A stretch of 64,000 nucleotides of DNA from Halomonas faecis (GTDB lineage Bacteria; Pseudomonadota; Gammaproteobacteria; Pseudomonadales; Halomonadaceae). Shown in pieces: positions 14,619 to 23,797 of this stretch (positions are counted from its first letter, which is position 1; each line of letters opens with the position of its first letter). A program made the translations under genes and the position numbers. Location of the stretch: NCBI RefSeq assembly GCF_010993975.1, contig NZ_JAACZO010000052.1, positions 1 through 64,000 on the forward strand, written 5' to 3'. The notes beneath the pieces are model-generated. The model did not search any database, had not been told where the DNA came from, and was given only the letters and a program-made list of their open reading frames with translations.

Positions 14619-15320
14619 ATGTCATATCATGACGACAAACGTCGCAAGCTGCTGGGACGCTTGAGCCGACGGGTCGCCTATACCGCGCCCGCCCTGCTCC
14701 TGGTGGCAGGGGGAACGGCCCTGCAGGCCACGGCCGGTGACACGGCGATGGCTCCGCTCGGCGCAGAGTCCCTGCTGTTGGCCAGCAATCATGCCGAAGG
14801 CGGCGCCGAAGCGGAGGCAGAAGCAGAAGGCGCTGGCGAAGGTGAAGCCGAGGCAGAAGGCGAGGCCGAGGGCGGTGCAGAAGGTGAAGCAGAAGGAGAG
14901 GGCGAAGCAGAAGGAGAGGCAGAAGGTGGCTCGAGTGCCGATGTGGCGCGTCCCGCTGACTACAGTCCCGGCTATGAGGAAACCGGCGGCAATGACGCCG
15001 AGCTGCTCGCGCGTGGTGAAGCGCTCTACTACGACACCTCGTTGAGCAGTAACGGCCTGGCTTGTGCCAGCTGTCATGGCAGCGATGGCAACGACATGGG
15101 CTACAACGATACCTTCGAACGGCCCTTCCCCCATGAGGTTGCGATGGCCAGCAATCAGTTCGGCATGGACCAGGTGCATGCCGACGAGATGATCCAGATC
15201 TGCATGGTCGCTCCCATGGAAGCCGAACCCTTGGCCTGGGACAGCGAGGAATTGACGTCGTTGGCCGCCTACATGGTCGAAGTGCAGAAGCGCTTCGCCG
15301 GTGAGCCGCACGACCTGTGA
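14619..15320 (+). CDS. c-type cytochrome with shared leader and Glu/Gly/Ala repeat
   Basis: A 233-aa protein. Residues 1-40 (MSYHDDKRRKLLGRLSRR, then YTAPALLLVAGG and QATAG) match the leader of the 85-aa peptide at 4357 almost position for position. The KRRKLLG motif is Tat-like. Residues 60-103 are a Glu/Gly/Ala repeat. Residues about 120-230 are a single-haem cytochrome c domain: CASCH (C149, C152, H153 as haem site) and a probable axial Met at 197 or 200 in MVAPMEAEP. Mature protein is periplasmic. GGAGGAG precedes the ATG and an ECF-type promoter lies upstream. The cytochrome domain could carry electrons for a partner not present here. The repeat may be modified by the TTL-PqqD enzyme (inference). 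Confidence 0.8.
   Translation: MSYHDDKRRKLLGRLSRRVAYTAPALLLVAGGTALQATAGDTAMAPLGAESLLLASNHAEGGAEAEAEAEGAGEGEAEAEGEAEGGAEGEAEGEGEAEGEAEGGSSADVARPADYSPGYEETGGNDAELLARGEALYYDTSLSSNGLACASCHGSDGNDMGYNDTFERPFPHEVAMASNQFGMDQVHADEMIQICMVAPMEAEPLAWDSEELTSLAAYMVEVQKRFAGEPHDL
14796..14927 (+). repeat. GAAGGN/GCAGAA coding repeat (Glu-Gly-Ala tract)
   Basis: About 130 bp of purine-rich imperfect hexamer repeats encoding the acidic tract of the cytochrome. The composition is like the shorter repeat at 4534-4611, which suggests common origin by duplication of leader plus tract. Confidence 0.7.
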
Positions 15321-15343
15321 ACCTCCTGGGCGGTTGCCCGCTT

Positions 15344-15371
15344 CCCGGTGTCACTGGCACCGGGCTTTTTG
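15344..15371 (+). terminator. Rho-independent terminator after cytochrome gene
   Basis: CCCGGTG-TCACTGG-CACCGGG 7-bp stem followed by CTTTTTG, 23 bp after the stop codon. Confidence 0.85.
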
Positions 15372-15505
15372 TCGCTGGTGTCGGTCGGCGGTAATGTCGA
15401 CGGCCTGCTAGGCTGGAATAAGAATAAGCTGAACCAGCCGGTGTTCGCGGTTGTCAGTTGGCAAGGGCCCCGGTTCGGGCGGTCTCCATGGGAGGACAGG
15501 GCATA

Positions 15506-16972
15506 ATGAGCGCACGTGAAGGCAGTGTCCGTCACCGCCTGTTGCTGCTTCTCAGCGTGCTGTGCCTGGCGCTGGGCGGGTTCGCGGCCTGGCAGAGCCA
15601 TGCCCAGCAGAATGAGCGTGTGGTTCTGGCGATGACCGTGGAGGGAGCCATCGGTCCGGCCACCAGCGACTACTTCAAGCGCGGTTTGGCGCGGGCCGCC
15701 GAGCGTGATGCCGAACTGGTGGTGGTGGAAATGGATACGCCGGGGGGCCTGGATGCCTCCATGCGTGACATGATCACCGCCATGCTCAACGCCAGCGTGC
15801 CCGTGGCGATCTACGTCTCGCCAAGCGGCGCGCGGGCTGCCAGCGCCGGAACCTACCTGCTCTATGGCAGCCATGTGGCAGCCATGGCGCCAGCCACGCA
15901 TCTCGGCTCGGCGACGCCGGTGCAGATGGGCGGCGGTGGCTTGCCCGGCCTGGGAGGCGGTGAGGAGGAGGGTGGCGACGAATCCACCGAGGATCAACCG
16001 GCGAACGGCAACGACGAGGCTGCCGAGCCGGAAGGCGGTGATGCGGCCGAAGACCAACCCCGCCGCGGTGAGACGGCCATGGAGCGCAAGGTGCTGGAAG
16101 ACGCCGTCTCCTACATCCGCTCGCTGGCCGAACGCCACGGTCGCAATGCCGACTGGGCCGAGGAAGCGGTGCGCGAGGCGGTCAACCTCACCGCCAGCGA
16201 GGCGCTGGAGAGAAACGTCATCGATGTGGTGGCCCGCGACATCGACGATCTGCTCGAACGGATCGACGGCCGCACGGTGGTGATGGAGCGCGGCGAGCGC
16301 ACGCTGGATACCGCCGGGCTGACGCTCGAGCGCTTCGATCCCGACTGGCGCACCCAACTGCTGTCGGTGATCACCAACCCCAACGTCGCCTATTTCCTAA
16401 TGATCATCGGCTTCTACGGGTTGATCTTCGAGCTGTCCAATCCGGGCAGTCTGGTGCCCGGCACCATCGGCATCATCTGCCTGCTGCTGGCGCTGTTCGC
16501 CTTCCAGGTGCTGCCGGTCAACTATGCCGGGCTGGCGCTGATCCTGGTGGGGCTGGCGCTGATCGTCGGCGAAGCACTGATGCCTAGTTTCGGCATTCTC
16601 GGCATCGGCGGCATCGCTGCCTTCGTGTTCGGATCGGTGATACTGATGGACGCAGACAACTTGAGCATTTCTCTGCCGCTGATCGGCGGCGTGGCGCTGC
16701 TGGCAGCCGGTCTGATGCTGTGGGCGGTCACCCGCTTCGTCGGGCTGCGGCGCCGGCCGGTACGCACTGGGCAGGAGGAGCTGGCAGACAGCGAGGCCAC
16801 GGTCCTGGAGGATTTCGAGGGCCAGGGCCACGTGCGCCTGCACGGTGAGCGGTGGAACGCCCGCAGCGCTCATCCGTTGCGACGGGGCCAGGTCGTGCGG
16901 GTAGTGCGCATCAACGGCCTCACCGTCGATGTCGAACCCGTGGATGACGCCGAGCGTCGTGCCGATGAGTGA
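15506..16972 (+). CDS. NfeD-family membrane serine protease (ClpP-like)
   Basis: A 488-aa protein: signal or anchor segment (LLLLLSVLCLALGGFAAW), a ClpP/crotonase-like protease domain to about residue 260, four membrane helices (about 280-400) and a C-terminal NfeD OB-fold. Catalytic-Ser context is SGARAASAGTYLLYG, and VVEMDTPGG is also typical. An acidic insertion (GGGEEEGGDESTEDQ-like, about 150-195) interrupts the protease domain. The ATG at 15506 has GGGAGG upstream. The slipin gene follows at 57 bp, the classic NfeD-stomatin pair linked to membrane-protein quality control and membrane stress. Confidence 0.85.
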   Translation: MSAREGSVRHRLLLLLSVLCLALGGFAAWQSHAQQNERVVLAMTVEGAIGPATSDYFKRGLARAAERDAELVVVEMDTPGGLDASMRDMITAMLNASVPVAIYVSPSGARAASAGTYLLYGSHVAAMAPATHLGSATPVQMGGGGLPGLGGGEEEGGDESTEDQPANGNDEAAEPEGGDAAEDQPRRGETAMERKVLEDAVSYIRSLAERHGRNADWAEEAVREAVNLTASEALERNVIDVVARDIDDLLERIDGRTVVMERGERTLDTAGLTLERFDPDWRTQLLSVITNPNVAYFLMIIGFYGLIFELSNPGSLVPGTIGIICLLLALFAFQVLPVNYAGLALILVGLALIVGEALMPSFGILGIGGIAAFVFGSVILMDADNLSISLPLIGGVALLAAGLMLWAVTRFVGLRRRPVRTGQEELADSEATVLEDFEGQGHVRLHGERWNARSAHPLRRGQVVRVVRINGLTVDVEPVDDAERRADE

Positions 16973-17029
16973 TCGACGCCGGGTTAGCCCACTGGACCGA
17001 CCGTTCATGATTCACAGGGAGACGCAGCC

Positions 17030-17821
17030 ATGATGATTTCCTATCTCGTTCCCGTCGTACTGCTCGTCATGCTGATTGCGGCATCGATCCGCATTCTGCC
17101 CGAGTACAAGCGCGGCGTGGTGTTCTTTCTCGGTCGCTTTCAGGCGGTGAAAGGGCCGGGGCTGATCATCGTCATTCCCGGCATCCAGAAGATGGAAGTG
17201 GTCGACCTGCGGGTGATCACCATGGACGTGCCGGAGCAGGACGTGATCTCTCAGGACAACGTCACCGTCAAGGTCAATGCGGTGATCTACTTCCGCGTGG
17301 TGGATCCGGAGAAAGCCATCATCCAGGTGGAACACTTCGTCAATGCCACCAGCCAGCTGGCGCAGACCACGCTGCGTTCGGTGCTCGGCAAGCACGACCT
17401 CGACGAGATGCTCTCCGAGCGCGACAAGCTCAACGACGACATTCAGGAGATCATCGACGCCTCGGCGGAGGGCTGGGGCATCAAGGTGGCCAACGTGGAG
17501 ATCAAGCACGTCGACCTCGACGAAAGCATGATCCGTGCCATCGCTCGCCAGGCCGAGGCCGAGCGTGAACGGCGTGCCAAGGTGATCCACGCCGAGGGCG
17601 AGCTGCAGGCCTCGAAGAAGCTGGTCGAGGCGGCCAACGTCATGTCCGAGAACTCCGCCGCGTTGCAGCTGCGCTACCTGCAGACGATGAGCGACATGAG
17701 CAACAAGAATGCGTCCACCATCGTCGTTCCGCTGCCCATCGATCTGATGGAAGCATTCCGCGATATGCGTGCCGGCAAGGTTGGCAAGCCGTCACCCAAG
17801 GCGAGTGATAACGATGCCTGA
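17030..17821 (+). CDS. Slipin / stomatin-like SPFH protein
   Basis: A 263-aa protein with one N-terminal membrane segment ([17 protein letters not shown]) then the SPFH domain ([53 protein letters not shown]). A charged coiled coil ([21 protein letters not shown]) precedes a short tail. Slipins oligomerise in the inner membrane and are substrates or partners of the upstream NfeD-type protease. RBS GGGAGA is in place and the gene is probably co-transcribed with the protease. Confidence 0.9.
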   Translation: MMISYLVPVVLLVMLIAASIRILPEYKRGVVFFLGRFQAVKGPGLIIVIPGIQKMEVVDLRVITMDVPEQDVISQDNVTVKVNAVIYFRVVDPEKAIIQVEHFVNATSQLAQTTLRSVLGKHDLDEMLSERDKLNDDIQEIIDASAEGWGIKVANVEIKHVDLDESMIRAIARQAEAERERRAKVIHAEGELQASKKLVEAANVMSENSAALQLRYLQTMSDMSNKNASTIVVPLPIDLMEAFRDMRAGKVGKPSPKASDNDA

Positions 17822-17879
17822 TGGGCAGCGTGCCCATGTTCTGGCACTCTGAGGCGACTCACCGGCATACGAGGTCGCC

Positions 17880-18794
17880 TTGACGCACTGGTTATCGCAC
17901 CGCCAGCAGGGTCTGCTGATGACCGGCGGCGGTGCCCTGATCATTTCTCCCGACGCTCTGCTGATCAAGGTGATCGGCCTGCCCGATGCCGAGATTCTAG
18001 TATGGCGTGGCCTGCTCACTGCGCTGGGCTTCATCGCCATCGTGATGATGCGCAACGGAGCCCAGACCCTGGCCGCCTACCGGCGCTGCGGCTGGACCGG
18101 CATCGGCGTGGCGCTGCTGTTCAGCGCCTCCACCTTCGGCTTCGTGCTCGGCAACCAGTACACCAAGGGTGGCAACGTGCTGATGATCCTGGCCGGGGCA
18201 CCGCTGATCGCCGCGCTGCTGTCGCGCCTGTTTCTTCACGAACGTCTGCCCCGGCGCACCTGGCTGGCCATCGGGCTGTGTCTGCTGGGTACCTCACTGA
18301 TCGTGCTCGACGACGCCGGTACCGGCTCGTGGATCGGCAACGCCTTCGCTCTGCTGGCAGCCACCGGCCTGGCCGCCAACTTCACCCTGTGCCGCACGCG
18401 GCCGGGCATCGACATGAGCCCCATGCTGACCCTTTCCGGCCTGATCGTGGCGTGCGTGGCGGCGGCGTTCGGCAGCCTGACCGGTGGTTTGCAGCTCCCC
18501 CCGGCCGACAGCCTGATATGGCTGGTGCTGCTGTGTCTCGTGCTGCTGCCGCTGGGCTTCACGCTGATTCAGCGTGGGCCGCTTTACTTGCCGGCGGCCG
18601 AAGTGGGGCTGCTGATGCTGCTCGAGGTGGTGGTGGGTACGCTGTGGGTATGGTGGCTGCTCGGTGAGCGCCCGGCGCCCATCGCCTTCGTCGGTGGCGC
18701 TCTGGTGCTCGGCACGCTCGTTGCCAAGGGGCTCTACGAGCGCCGTCTGGAACGCCGGCTGCGCCAGGGTGCGCCGCAGCACGATCTTTGCTAG
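17880..18794 (+). CDS. DMT-superfamily (EamA) transporter
   Basis: A 304-aa inner-membrane protein with ten hydrophobic segments in two EamA halves, resembling RhaT/YdcZ-type metabolite exporters (MTGGGALIISPDALLIKVIGLPD..., LLMLLEVVVGTLWVWWLLGE). The TTG start at 17880 is preceded by ACGAGG; an ATG at 17919 is the alternative. The substrate cannot be inferred. It stands 58 bp after the slipin gene, with no terminator visible between. Confidence 0.8.
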   Translation: MTHWLSHRQQGLLMTGGGALIISPDALLIKVIGLPDAEILVWRGLLTALGFIAIVMMRNGAQTLAAYRRCGWTGIGVALLFSASTFGFVLGNQYTKGGNVLMILAGAPLIAALLSRLFLHERLPRRTWLAIGLCLLGTSLIVLDDAGTGSWIGNAFALLAATGLAANFTLCRTRPGIDMSPMLTLSGLIVACVAAAFGSLTGGLQLPPADSLIWLVLLCLVLLPLGFTLIQRGPLYLPAAEVGLLMLLEVVVGTLWVWWLLGERPAPIAFVGGALVLGTLVAKGLYERRLERRLRQGAPQHDLC

Positions 18795-19099
18795 ACTCTC
18801 GCGCTCTTGTCGGGAGCGGAGCTTAGACTTTCGTCCATACCCGCTTCGCCATGACTGAGCAAGGGATTCTTTTTCTCGTGACGATACCTTCCGCCGGGCT
18901 GGCCACGCCGCCCTAGCGCACCCTCCTCTTCTTCGCCTTGCGACGCCACGCCGGTGTCGGAATCAGGCATTACGTCGTCGCTCCGGTTGCCATGTCCTTG
19001 GCTGACCGGCGCTTCGTTGACGCTGATCTTGGGCTGGCACGCTCGCGACATGGCGCCGACCTTGCAAGACACGATAACCACCCCTGACTGGACCGCAGC
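18795..19099. other. 305-bp intergenic region before SulP gene
   Basis: I see no ORF with coding character, no recognised riboswitch and no clear inverted repeat with a T-run. A TTCTTTTTC tract lies near 18868. It presumably carries the promoter and a long leader for the SulP-usp unit. Confidence 0.4.
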
Positions 19100-20590
19100 A
19101 TGTACGAAAAAATGAAACTGAGTTGGTTCTCCAACCTCAAGGGCGACACCCTGTCGGGCATCGTCGTCGCTCTGGCGTTGATTCCCGAGGCGATCGCCTT
19201 CTCGATCATCGCCGGCGTCGATCCCAAGGTCGGCCTCTACGCGTCTTTTGCGATCTGCGTGATCATCGCCTTCACCGGGGGACGTTCCGGGATGATCTCG
19301 GCGGCTACCGGCGCCATGGCGCTGCTGATGGTCACCCTGGTCAAGGAGCATGGTCTCGAGTATCTGCTGGCCGCCACGTTGCTCACCGGCGTCTTCCAGA
19401 TCATCGCCGGGTATCTCAAGCTCGCCGATCTGATGCGCTTCGTATCGCGCTCGGTGGTCACGGGCTTCGTCAATGCGCTCGCCATTCTCATCTTCATGGC
19501 TCAACTGCCGGAATTGACTGGCGTCACCTGGCACGTTTACGCCATGACGCTGGCCGGCCTGGCGATCATTTACGGCTTCCCCTACGTGCCGGTGATCGGC
19601 AAGTCGATTCCCTCGCCGCTGGTGTGCATCGTGGTGCTCACCGGCGTCTACATGGCCACCGGCATGGAGATCAGAAGCGTCGGCGACATGGGCGAGCTGC
19701 CCGACAGCCTGCCGGTCTTCCTGTGGCCGGAAGTGCCGCTCAATCTCGAGACGTTGATGATCATTCTGCCCTACTCGCTGATGCTCACGGTGGTGGGGCT
19801 GCTGGAATCGATGATGACCGCGACCATCATCGACGATCTGACCGACACCAAGAGCGACAAGAACCGTGAGTGCAAGGGCCAGGGCATTGCCAACATCGGC
19901 GCCGGTCTGCTGGGCGGCATGGCGGGCTGCGCGATGATCGGCCAGTCGGTGATCAACATCAAGTCGGGCGGTCGGCGGCGGCTGTCGACGCTGATTGCCG
20001 GCGTGGCACTGCTGCTGATGGTGGTCTTCCTGGCCGATTGGGTGTCGCAGATTCCCATGGCGGCGCTGGTGGCGGTGATGATCATGGTCTCCATCGGCAC
20101 CTTCAGCTGGAGCTCCGTCAAGGATCTCAAGAAGCATCCGATGAGCACCAATCTGGTGATGCTGGCTACGGTGGTGGTCACCGTGGGCACCCACAACCTG
20201 GCCATCGGCGTCTTCGTCGGCGTGCTGCTGGCGGCCATGTTCTTCGCCAACAAGGTGGGCAACATCCTCTACATCGGCAGTGAGGAAGCCGAAGAGGGCA
20301 GCCGTCGCATTTACACGGTGGTGGGGCAGGTGTTCTTCGCCTCCTCCGAGCGTTTCGGCGCCGCCTTCGACTTCAAGGAGTCCGTCGAGACCGTCACCAT
20401 CGACCTGTCGCGGGCGCACTTCTGGGATATCACCGCCGTGCAGGCGCTGGACCGCGTGGTGATCAAGTTCCGCCGGGAAGGTACCGAGGTGGACATGATC
20501 GGTCTCAACGAGGCCAGTGCTACCATCGTCGACCGCTATGCGGTGCATGACGACCCCGAGGCCGTCGAAAAGCTGATGGGAGGTCACTGA
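19100..20590 (+). CDS. SulP-family inorganic anion transporter
   Basis: A 496-aa permease: SulP membrane domain ([52 protein letters not shown]-like region [27 protein letters not shown]) with about 11-12 helices to residue 390. A C-terminal STAS domain follows (about 410-490; [22 protein letters not shown]). The compact form resembles BicA-like bicarbonate or sulfate carriers; the anion is uncertain. The universal stress gene begins 2 bp after its stop, so the two are cotranscribed, a common SulP-Usp pairing. Confidence 0.85.
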   Translation: MYEKMKLSWFSNLKGDTLSGIVVALALIPEAIAFSIIAGVDPKVGLYASFAICVIIAFTGGRSGMISAATGAMALLMVTLVKEHGLEYLLAATLLTGVFQIIAGYLKLADLMRFVSRSVVTGFVNALAILIFMAQLPELTGVTWHVYAMTLAGLAIIYGFPYVPVIGKSIPSPLVCIVVLTGVYMATGMEIRSVGDMGELPDSLPVFLWPEVPLNLETLMIILPYSLMLTVVGLLESMMTATIIDDLTDTKSDKNRECKGQGIANIGAGLLGGMAGCAMIGQSVINIKSGGRRRLSTLIAGVALLLMVVFLADWVSQIPMAALVAVMIMVSIGTFSWSSVKDLKKHPMSTNLVMLATVVVTVGTHNLAIGVFVGVLLAAMFFANKVGNILYIGSEEAEEGSRRIYTVVGQVFFASSERFGAAFDFKESVETVTIDLSRAHFWDITAVQALDRVVIKFRREGTEVDMIGLNEASATIVDRYAVHDDPEAVEKLMGGH

Positions 20591-20591
20591 C

Positions 20592-21446
20592 ATGACGGAA
20601 CAGGTAATGGCCGCCATCGACGGCTCGCAGTTTTCCGAAGGGGTATGCGACTACGCGGCCTGGGCCAGCCTGGCGCTCGACGCGCCGCTGACCTTCCTGC
20701 ACGTGGTCGACAACCACCCCCAGACCGCTGAAGCGGATCTTTCTGGCAACATCGGCCTGGGTTCGCGGGAGCACTTGCTGGAAGAGCTGGCGAGCCTCGA
20801 CGAGCGGCGCGCCAAGGTGGCCCAGGAGCAGGGCCGGCTGATGCTCAAGGCGGCCAAGGAGCGGGCCGTGGCGGACGGCGTGGCGTCGCCCGCCACCCGT
20901 CAGCGCAACGGCACGCTGGTGGAGACTCTCGAAGAGCTCGAGCGCGAGACTCGCCTGCTGGTGGTGGGCAAGCGCGGCGAGACGGCTCACCAGGCCAGCG
21001 AGCACCTGGGCTCCAACCTGGAACGGGTGGTGCGGACCCTGCACCGGCCGATCCTCATGGTGTCGGAGACGTTCCATCGGCCCGAACGGGCGATGATCGC
21101 CTTCGACGGCAGCAAGACCACCCGCAAGGGGGTGGAGATGCTGGCGAAAAGCCCGCTGTTTGCGGGGATCGCGGTGCACGTGGTGATCGTCGGTGCCGAG
21201 ACCGGCGACAACCGCTCGCAGCTCGACTGGGCGCTGGCCACGTTGAGGGAGGCGGGTCACGACGCCGAAGGGGCGATTCGCGCCGGTGAGGTGGAAGCCA
21301 CGCTGCGCGGCTACCAGGCGGAGCACGGCATCGACCTGCTGGTGATGGGCGCCTACGGTCACTCGCGAATTCGCCACCTGCTGGTGGGCAGCACCACCAC
21401 GGCGATGCTGCGCCAGACCGAGCAGCCGGTACTGTTGCTGCGGTAA
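20592..21446 (+). CDS. Tandem-domain universal stress protein, copy 1
   Basis: A 284-aa cytoplasmic protein of two UspA domains (about 1-150 and 155-284). The C-terminal nucleotide-binding signature GAYGHSRIRHLLVGSTT (G-x2-G-x9-G-S/T) is intact; the first domain has GKRGETAHQASEHLGSN. Such proteins bind ATP and often tune an adjacent transporter. It is coupled to the SulP gene and nearly identical to copy 2 at 22803 (nine residue differences by eye). Confidence 0.85.
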   Translation: MTEQVMAAIDGSQFSEGVCDYAAWASLALDAPLTFLHVVDNHPQTAEADLSGNIGLGSREHLLEELASLDERRAKVAQEQGRLMLKAAKERAVADGVASPATRQRNGTLVETLEELERETRLLVVGKRGETAHQASEHLGSNLERVVRTLHRPILMVSETFHRPERAMIAFDGSKTTRKGVEMLAKSPLFAGIAVHVVIVGAETGDNRSQLDWALATLREAGHDAEGAIRAGEVEATLRGYQAEHGIDLLVMGAYGHSRIRHLLVGSTTTAMLRQTEQPVLLLR

Positions 21447-21673
21447 GTTCGTCCGTGGCCGGCGGCGGCATGCCGCCAACGCTCCTAGACGTCGTCTGCA
21501 AGACTCGGAAGCAGGCGCAGAAAATCTACGCGGCGCTCGATGGTGGATTCGAGCGCCTGCAACTACTGGGGGAGAGAGTCTTGCCTTCGGCCAGCGTATC
21601 ATCGTCTGCACGTCACTCAGGGCCAGGGGCCTGGAATTCGATCCCATCCACTCAACTTCGACGAGGTACCACG

Positions 21674-22687
21674 GTGAGTCAAACGATAGCGGTATTGAAA
21701 GGCGACGGCATCGGCCCGGAAATCATGGACGCCACGCTGCGCGTGCTCGATGCGCTGGATTGCGGTCTGACCTATGAATTCTTCGACGCCGGCCTGACCG
21801 CTCTGGAGAATCACGGCACGCTGATTCCGGATGAGACGCTGGCGGCGATCGAAAAACACCGCGTTGCCCTGAAGGGGCCGCTGACCACCCCGGTCGGCAA
21901 GGGCTTCTCCTCGATCAACGTGCAGCTACGCCGCCACTTCGACCTCTACGCCAATGTGCGCCCGGCGATCAGCTTCCCCGGCACCCGTTCGCGCTACGAC
22001 GACATCGACTTGATCACGGTGCGCGAGAATACCGAGGGCGCTTATCTCTCCGAAGGGCAGAGCGTCACCGACGATGGCGATACCGCGCTGTCCACCATCC
22101 GCGTCACCCGCCAGGGTTCCGAGCGCATCGTCCGCTATGCCTTCGAGCTGGCACGGCAGCGTGGCCGCAAGAAGGTCACCGCCGTGCACAAGGCCAACAT
22201 CATCAAGACCAGCTCGGGGCTGTTCCTCGACGTAGCCCGCGAGGTGGCCGGCGACTATCCCGAGATCGAATTCCAGGAGATGATCGTCGACAACGCCTGC
22301 ATGCAGCTGGTGATGAACCCCCAGCAGTTCGACGTCATCGTCACCACCAACCTGTTCGGCGACATCCTCTCCGACCTGTGCGCAGGACTGGTGGGCGGCC
22401 TGGGGCTGGCGCCGGGTGCCAACATCGGTGCCGATGCCGCCATCTTCGAGGCGGTCCATGGCTCGGCACCCGACATCGCCGGCAGAAAGATCGCCAACCC
22501 CTGCGCCTTGCTGCTGGCGGCAGCCGACATGCTCGACCACCTGGGCATGGTGGACAAGGGCGCACGGATTCGCGGTGCCATCCGCGAAGTGCTGGACTCG
22601 GCCCGCGACCAGGTGACCCCGGACATGGGCGGCAGCGGTACCACCGATACCTTCGCCGATGCCCTGGTGGCTCGCCTGCAGCACTAA
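21674..22687 (+). CDS. NAD-type isocitrate / isopropylmalate-like dehydrogenase
   Basis: A 337-aa beta-decarboxylating dehydrogenase: [11 protein letters not shown] at the N-terminus, [13 protein letters not shown] (substrate Args), [12 protein letters not shown], and the metal and cofactor segment [27 protein letters not shown]. The SEGQ loop and short length resemble IDH3-type NAD-dependent isocitrate dehydrogenase rather than LeuB, but homoisocitrate or tartrate-type activity cannot be excluded. The start is a GTG with GAGG 6-9 nt upstream. The gene lies between two near-identical usp genes. Confidence 0.75.
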   Translation: MSQTIAVLKGDGIGPEIMDATLRVLDALDCGLTYEFFDAGLTALENHGTLIPDETLAAIEKHRVALKGPLTTPVGKGFSSINVQLRRHFDLYANVRPAISFPGTRSRYDDIDLITVRENTEGAYLSEGQSVTDDGDTALSTIRVTRQGSERIVRYAFELARQRGRKKVTAVHKANIIKTSSGLFLDVAREVAGDYPEIEFQEMIVDNACMQLVMNPQQFDVIVTTNLFGDILSDLCAGLVGGLGLAPGANIGADAAIFEAVHGSAPDIAGRKIANPCALLLAAADMLDHLGMVDKGARIRGAIREVLDSARDQVTPDMGGSGTTDTFADALVARLQH

Positions 22688-22802
22688 TCGGTTCCGCCCC
22701 GGGGTTCGTTGATCCATGTCCTAGGCAAGCTCACCCCGATGCGGTAGAAACCCAAGGGTGACACATCGCGATAACACGCAACGCCAGCCAGGACAGCACT
22801 CC

Positions 22803-23657
22803 ATGACAGAACAGGTAATGGCCGCCATCGACGGCTCGCAGTTTTCCGAAGGGGTATGCGACTACGCGGCCTGGGCCAGCCTGGCGCTCGAGGCGCCGCT
22901 GACCTTCCTGCACGTGGTCGACAACCACCCCCAGACCGCCGAGGCGGATCTTTCCGGCAACATCGGCCTGGGCTCGCGGGAGCATCTGCTGGAAGAGCTG
23001 GCGAGCCTCGACGAGCGGCGCGCCAAGGTGGCCCAGGAGCAGGGCCGGCTGATGCTCAAGGCGGCCAAGGAGCGGGCCGTGGCGGACGGCGTGGCGTCGC
23101 CCGCCACCCGTCAGCGCAACGGCACGCTGGTGGAGACCCTCGAAGAGCTCGAGCGCGAGACTCGCCTGCTGGTGGTGGGCAAGCGCGGCGAGACGGCTCA
23201 CCAGGCCAGCGAGCACCTGGGCTCCAACCTGGAACGGGTGGTGCGGACCCTGCACCGGCCGATCCTCATGGTGCCGGAGACGTTTCGGCGGCCCGAACGG
23301 GTGATGATCGCCTTCGACGGCAGCAAGACCACCCGCAAGGGGGTGGAGATGCTGGCCAAGAGTCCGCTGTTTGCGGGGATCGCGGTGCACGTGGTGATCG
23401 TCGGCGCCGAGACCGGCGACAACCGCTCGCAGCTCGACTGGGCGCTGGCCACGCTGCGCGAAGCCGGTCATGACGCCGAAGGGGCGATCCGTGCCGGCGA
23501 GGTGGAAGCCACGCTGCGCGGCTATCAGGCGGAGCACGACATCGACCTGCTGGTGATGGGCGCCTATGGCCACTCGCGGATTCGTCATCTGCTGGTGGGC
23601 AGCACCACCACGGCGATGCTGCGCAGGGCCAGCGTGCCGGTGCTGCTGTTGCGTTGA
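22803..23657 (+). CDS. Tandem-domain universal stress protein, copy 2
   Basis: A 284-aa two-domain UspA protein with the GAYGHSRIRHLLVGSTT signature. It matches copy 1 apart from nine residues that I count by eye, four of them clustered at the C-terminus (RRASV in place of RQTEQ before PVLLLR). Nucleotide identity is also very high over the whole ORF, while the upstream sequences differ. The repeat starts at the initiation codon, which suggests a gene duplication maintained by conversion. Confidence 0.85.
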   Translation: MTEQVMAAIDGSQFSEGVCDYAAWASLALEAPLTFLHVVDNHPQTAEADLSGNIGLGSREHLLEELASLDERRAKVAQEQGRLMLKAAKERAVADGVASPATRQRNGTLVETLEELERETRLLVVGKRGETAHQASEHLGSNLERVVRTLHRPILMVPETFRRPERVMIAFDGSKTTRKGVEMLAKSPLFAGIAVHVVIVGAETGDNRSQLDWALATLREAGHDAEGAIRAGEVEATLRGYQAEHDIDLLVMGAYGHSRIRHLLVGSTTTAMLRRASVPVLLLR

Positions 23658-23797
23658 GTGGAGAGTGGATGTAGCGGCTTGCCGGTCGTTGGGGCGGTAA
23701 TGGCCGGCCTGATCATGGAGTTTGTCAGGAGGTTTGGGATACCAGCTTAGGGGGGGGCTTAGTCGCTACGGCCGCAGGAGTATAGTCTGAGCTGGGC

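Noticed and set aside
4348..15320. Classical lanthipeptide or bacteriocin cluster
   Set aside because: No LanM, YcaO, radical SAM or peptidase-ABC exporter, and the acidic tails contain no Cys, Ser or Thr to modify. Only ligase-type chemistry fits.
18795..19099. Possible riboswitch in the long SulP leader
   Set aside because: No recognisable conserved core or terminator/antiterminator pair on inspection.
18791..20617. 608-aa open frame on the minus strand
   Set aside because: Antisense shadow of the SulP gene. The translation is His/Asp/Gln-rich with no domain, while the plus strand has a full SulP-STAS protein.
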